DNA of 5,705 bases, taken from positions 1 through 5,705 of the forward strand of contig JAICYA010000146.1 of NCBI GenBank assembly GCA_025934455.1, read 5' to 3'. Position 1 is the stretch's first letter. Each line of letters begins with the position of its first letter. The notes under the pieces were generated by a model. The model had not been told where the DNA came from. It saw only the letters and a program-made list of their open reading frames with translations, and did no database searches. A program made the position numbers and the translations under genes. This stretch comes from Rudaea sp. (lineage in GTDB: Bacteria > Pseudomonadota > Gammaproteobacteria > Xanthomonadales > Rhodanobacteraceae). Below, piece after piece: positions 5,281 through 5,705 of this stretch.

Positions 5281-5705
5281 TCAGCGCGCCGCCGCGGGCG
5301 TACTCCCCACCGGCGCGCGATAAATGCGTGCCCAGCCGCGCTTGCACCACAGGCGGAAGCGGTCGAGGTAGAGGTATACGACCGGCGTCGTGTACAGAGT
5401 CAGCACCTGGCTGACGAGCAGGCCGCCGACGATGGAAATGCCGAGCGGCCGGCGCATCTCGCTGCCCTCGCCGAAACCCAGCGCCAGCGGCATCGCGCCG
5501 AGCATGGCCGCGAGCGTGGTCATCAGGATCGGGCGCAGGCGCAGCAGGCAGGCGTGAAAGATCGCGTCGTGCGCGCTCATGCCGCGATTGCGTTCGGCAT
5601 CCAGCGCCACGTCGATCAGCATGATCGCGTTTTTCTTGACGATGCCGATGAGCAAGATCACGCCGATCAGCGCGATCAGGCTGAATTCGGTGCGGCAGAT
5701 CAGCA
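5281..5705 (-). CDS. RND multidrug efflux transporter, MdtB/MdtC type (C-terminal part)
   Basis: The last 140 codons and the TGA stop (5283-5281) are present; the N-terminal part lies beyond the right edge. RND pumps are inner-membrane proton antiporters of about 1000-1050 residues that export drugs and other compounds through a periplasmic adaptor and an outer-membrane channel. The visible part covers the final transmembrane helices. These are [20 protein letters not shown], then a loop with [20 protein letters not shown], then [20 protein letters not shown], the [15 protein letters not shown] segment and [18 protein letters not shown], followed by a short basic tail. [16 protein letters not shown] and [14 protein letters not shown] are typical of the MdtB/MdtC (multidrug) subgroup rather than of heavy-metal CzcA pumps. 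MdtB and MdtC cannot be told apart from this fragment. It probably belongs to an operon continuing to the right, of which this would be the last gene. Confidence 0.93.
   Translation of the reverse strand, partial: LICRTEFSLIALIGVILLIGIVKKNAIMLIDVALDAERNRGMSAHDAIFHACLLRLRPILMTTLAAMLGAMPLALGFGEGSEMRRPLGISIVGGLLVSQVLTLYTTPVVYLYLDRFRLWCKRGWARIYRAPVGSTPAAAR

Overview
This GC-rich window looks like ordinary chromosome of a gammaproteobacterium. The mix of a full-length HrpA helicase, an MdtB/MdtC-type RND pump and a small secreted protein of a kind I associate with the Xanthomonadales (Lysobacterales) suggests that order. This is an inference from gene content and codon use; there is no rRNA or marker gene to confirm it. 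I see no mobile element, CRISPR array, tRNA or phage gene.

Layout from left to right. Bases 1-75 hold the first 25 codons, including a signal peptide, of a minus-strand exported protein that runs off the left edge. A 260-base divergent intergenic region (76-335) follows, with a perfect hairpin and plausible promoter elements on both strands. Bases 336-797 (+) encode a 153-residue secreted protein of unknown function. It converges on hrpA (834-4694, minus strand), a 1286-residue DEAH-box RNA helicase that fills most of the window. Across a 99-base divergent control region lies dps (4794-5279, +), a ferritin-like iron-storage and DNA-protection protein with a complete ferroxidase site. It converges, with one base between the stop codons, on the C-terminal 140 residues of an RND multidrug efflux transporter (5281-5705, minus strand, cut by the right edge).

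The most informative region is the hrpA-dps intergenic region. It holds a close match to the four-part OxyR operator (ATAG-N7-CTAT-N7-ATCG-N7-CGAT, 4699-4735) placed immediately upstream of where the dps -35 element should be. The dps -35 is poor and its -10 is good, which is the usual architecture of a peroxide-induced, OxyR-activated promoter. The opposite strand carries a perfect TATAAT that overlaps the dps -10, so hrpA and dps may share one bidirectional promoter core, with the OxyR site inside the hrpA leader. The rest of the window is conventional, and I found no convincing new multi-gene system.
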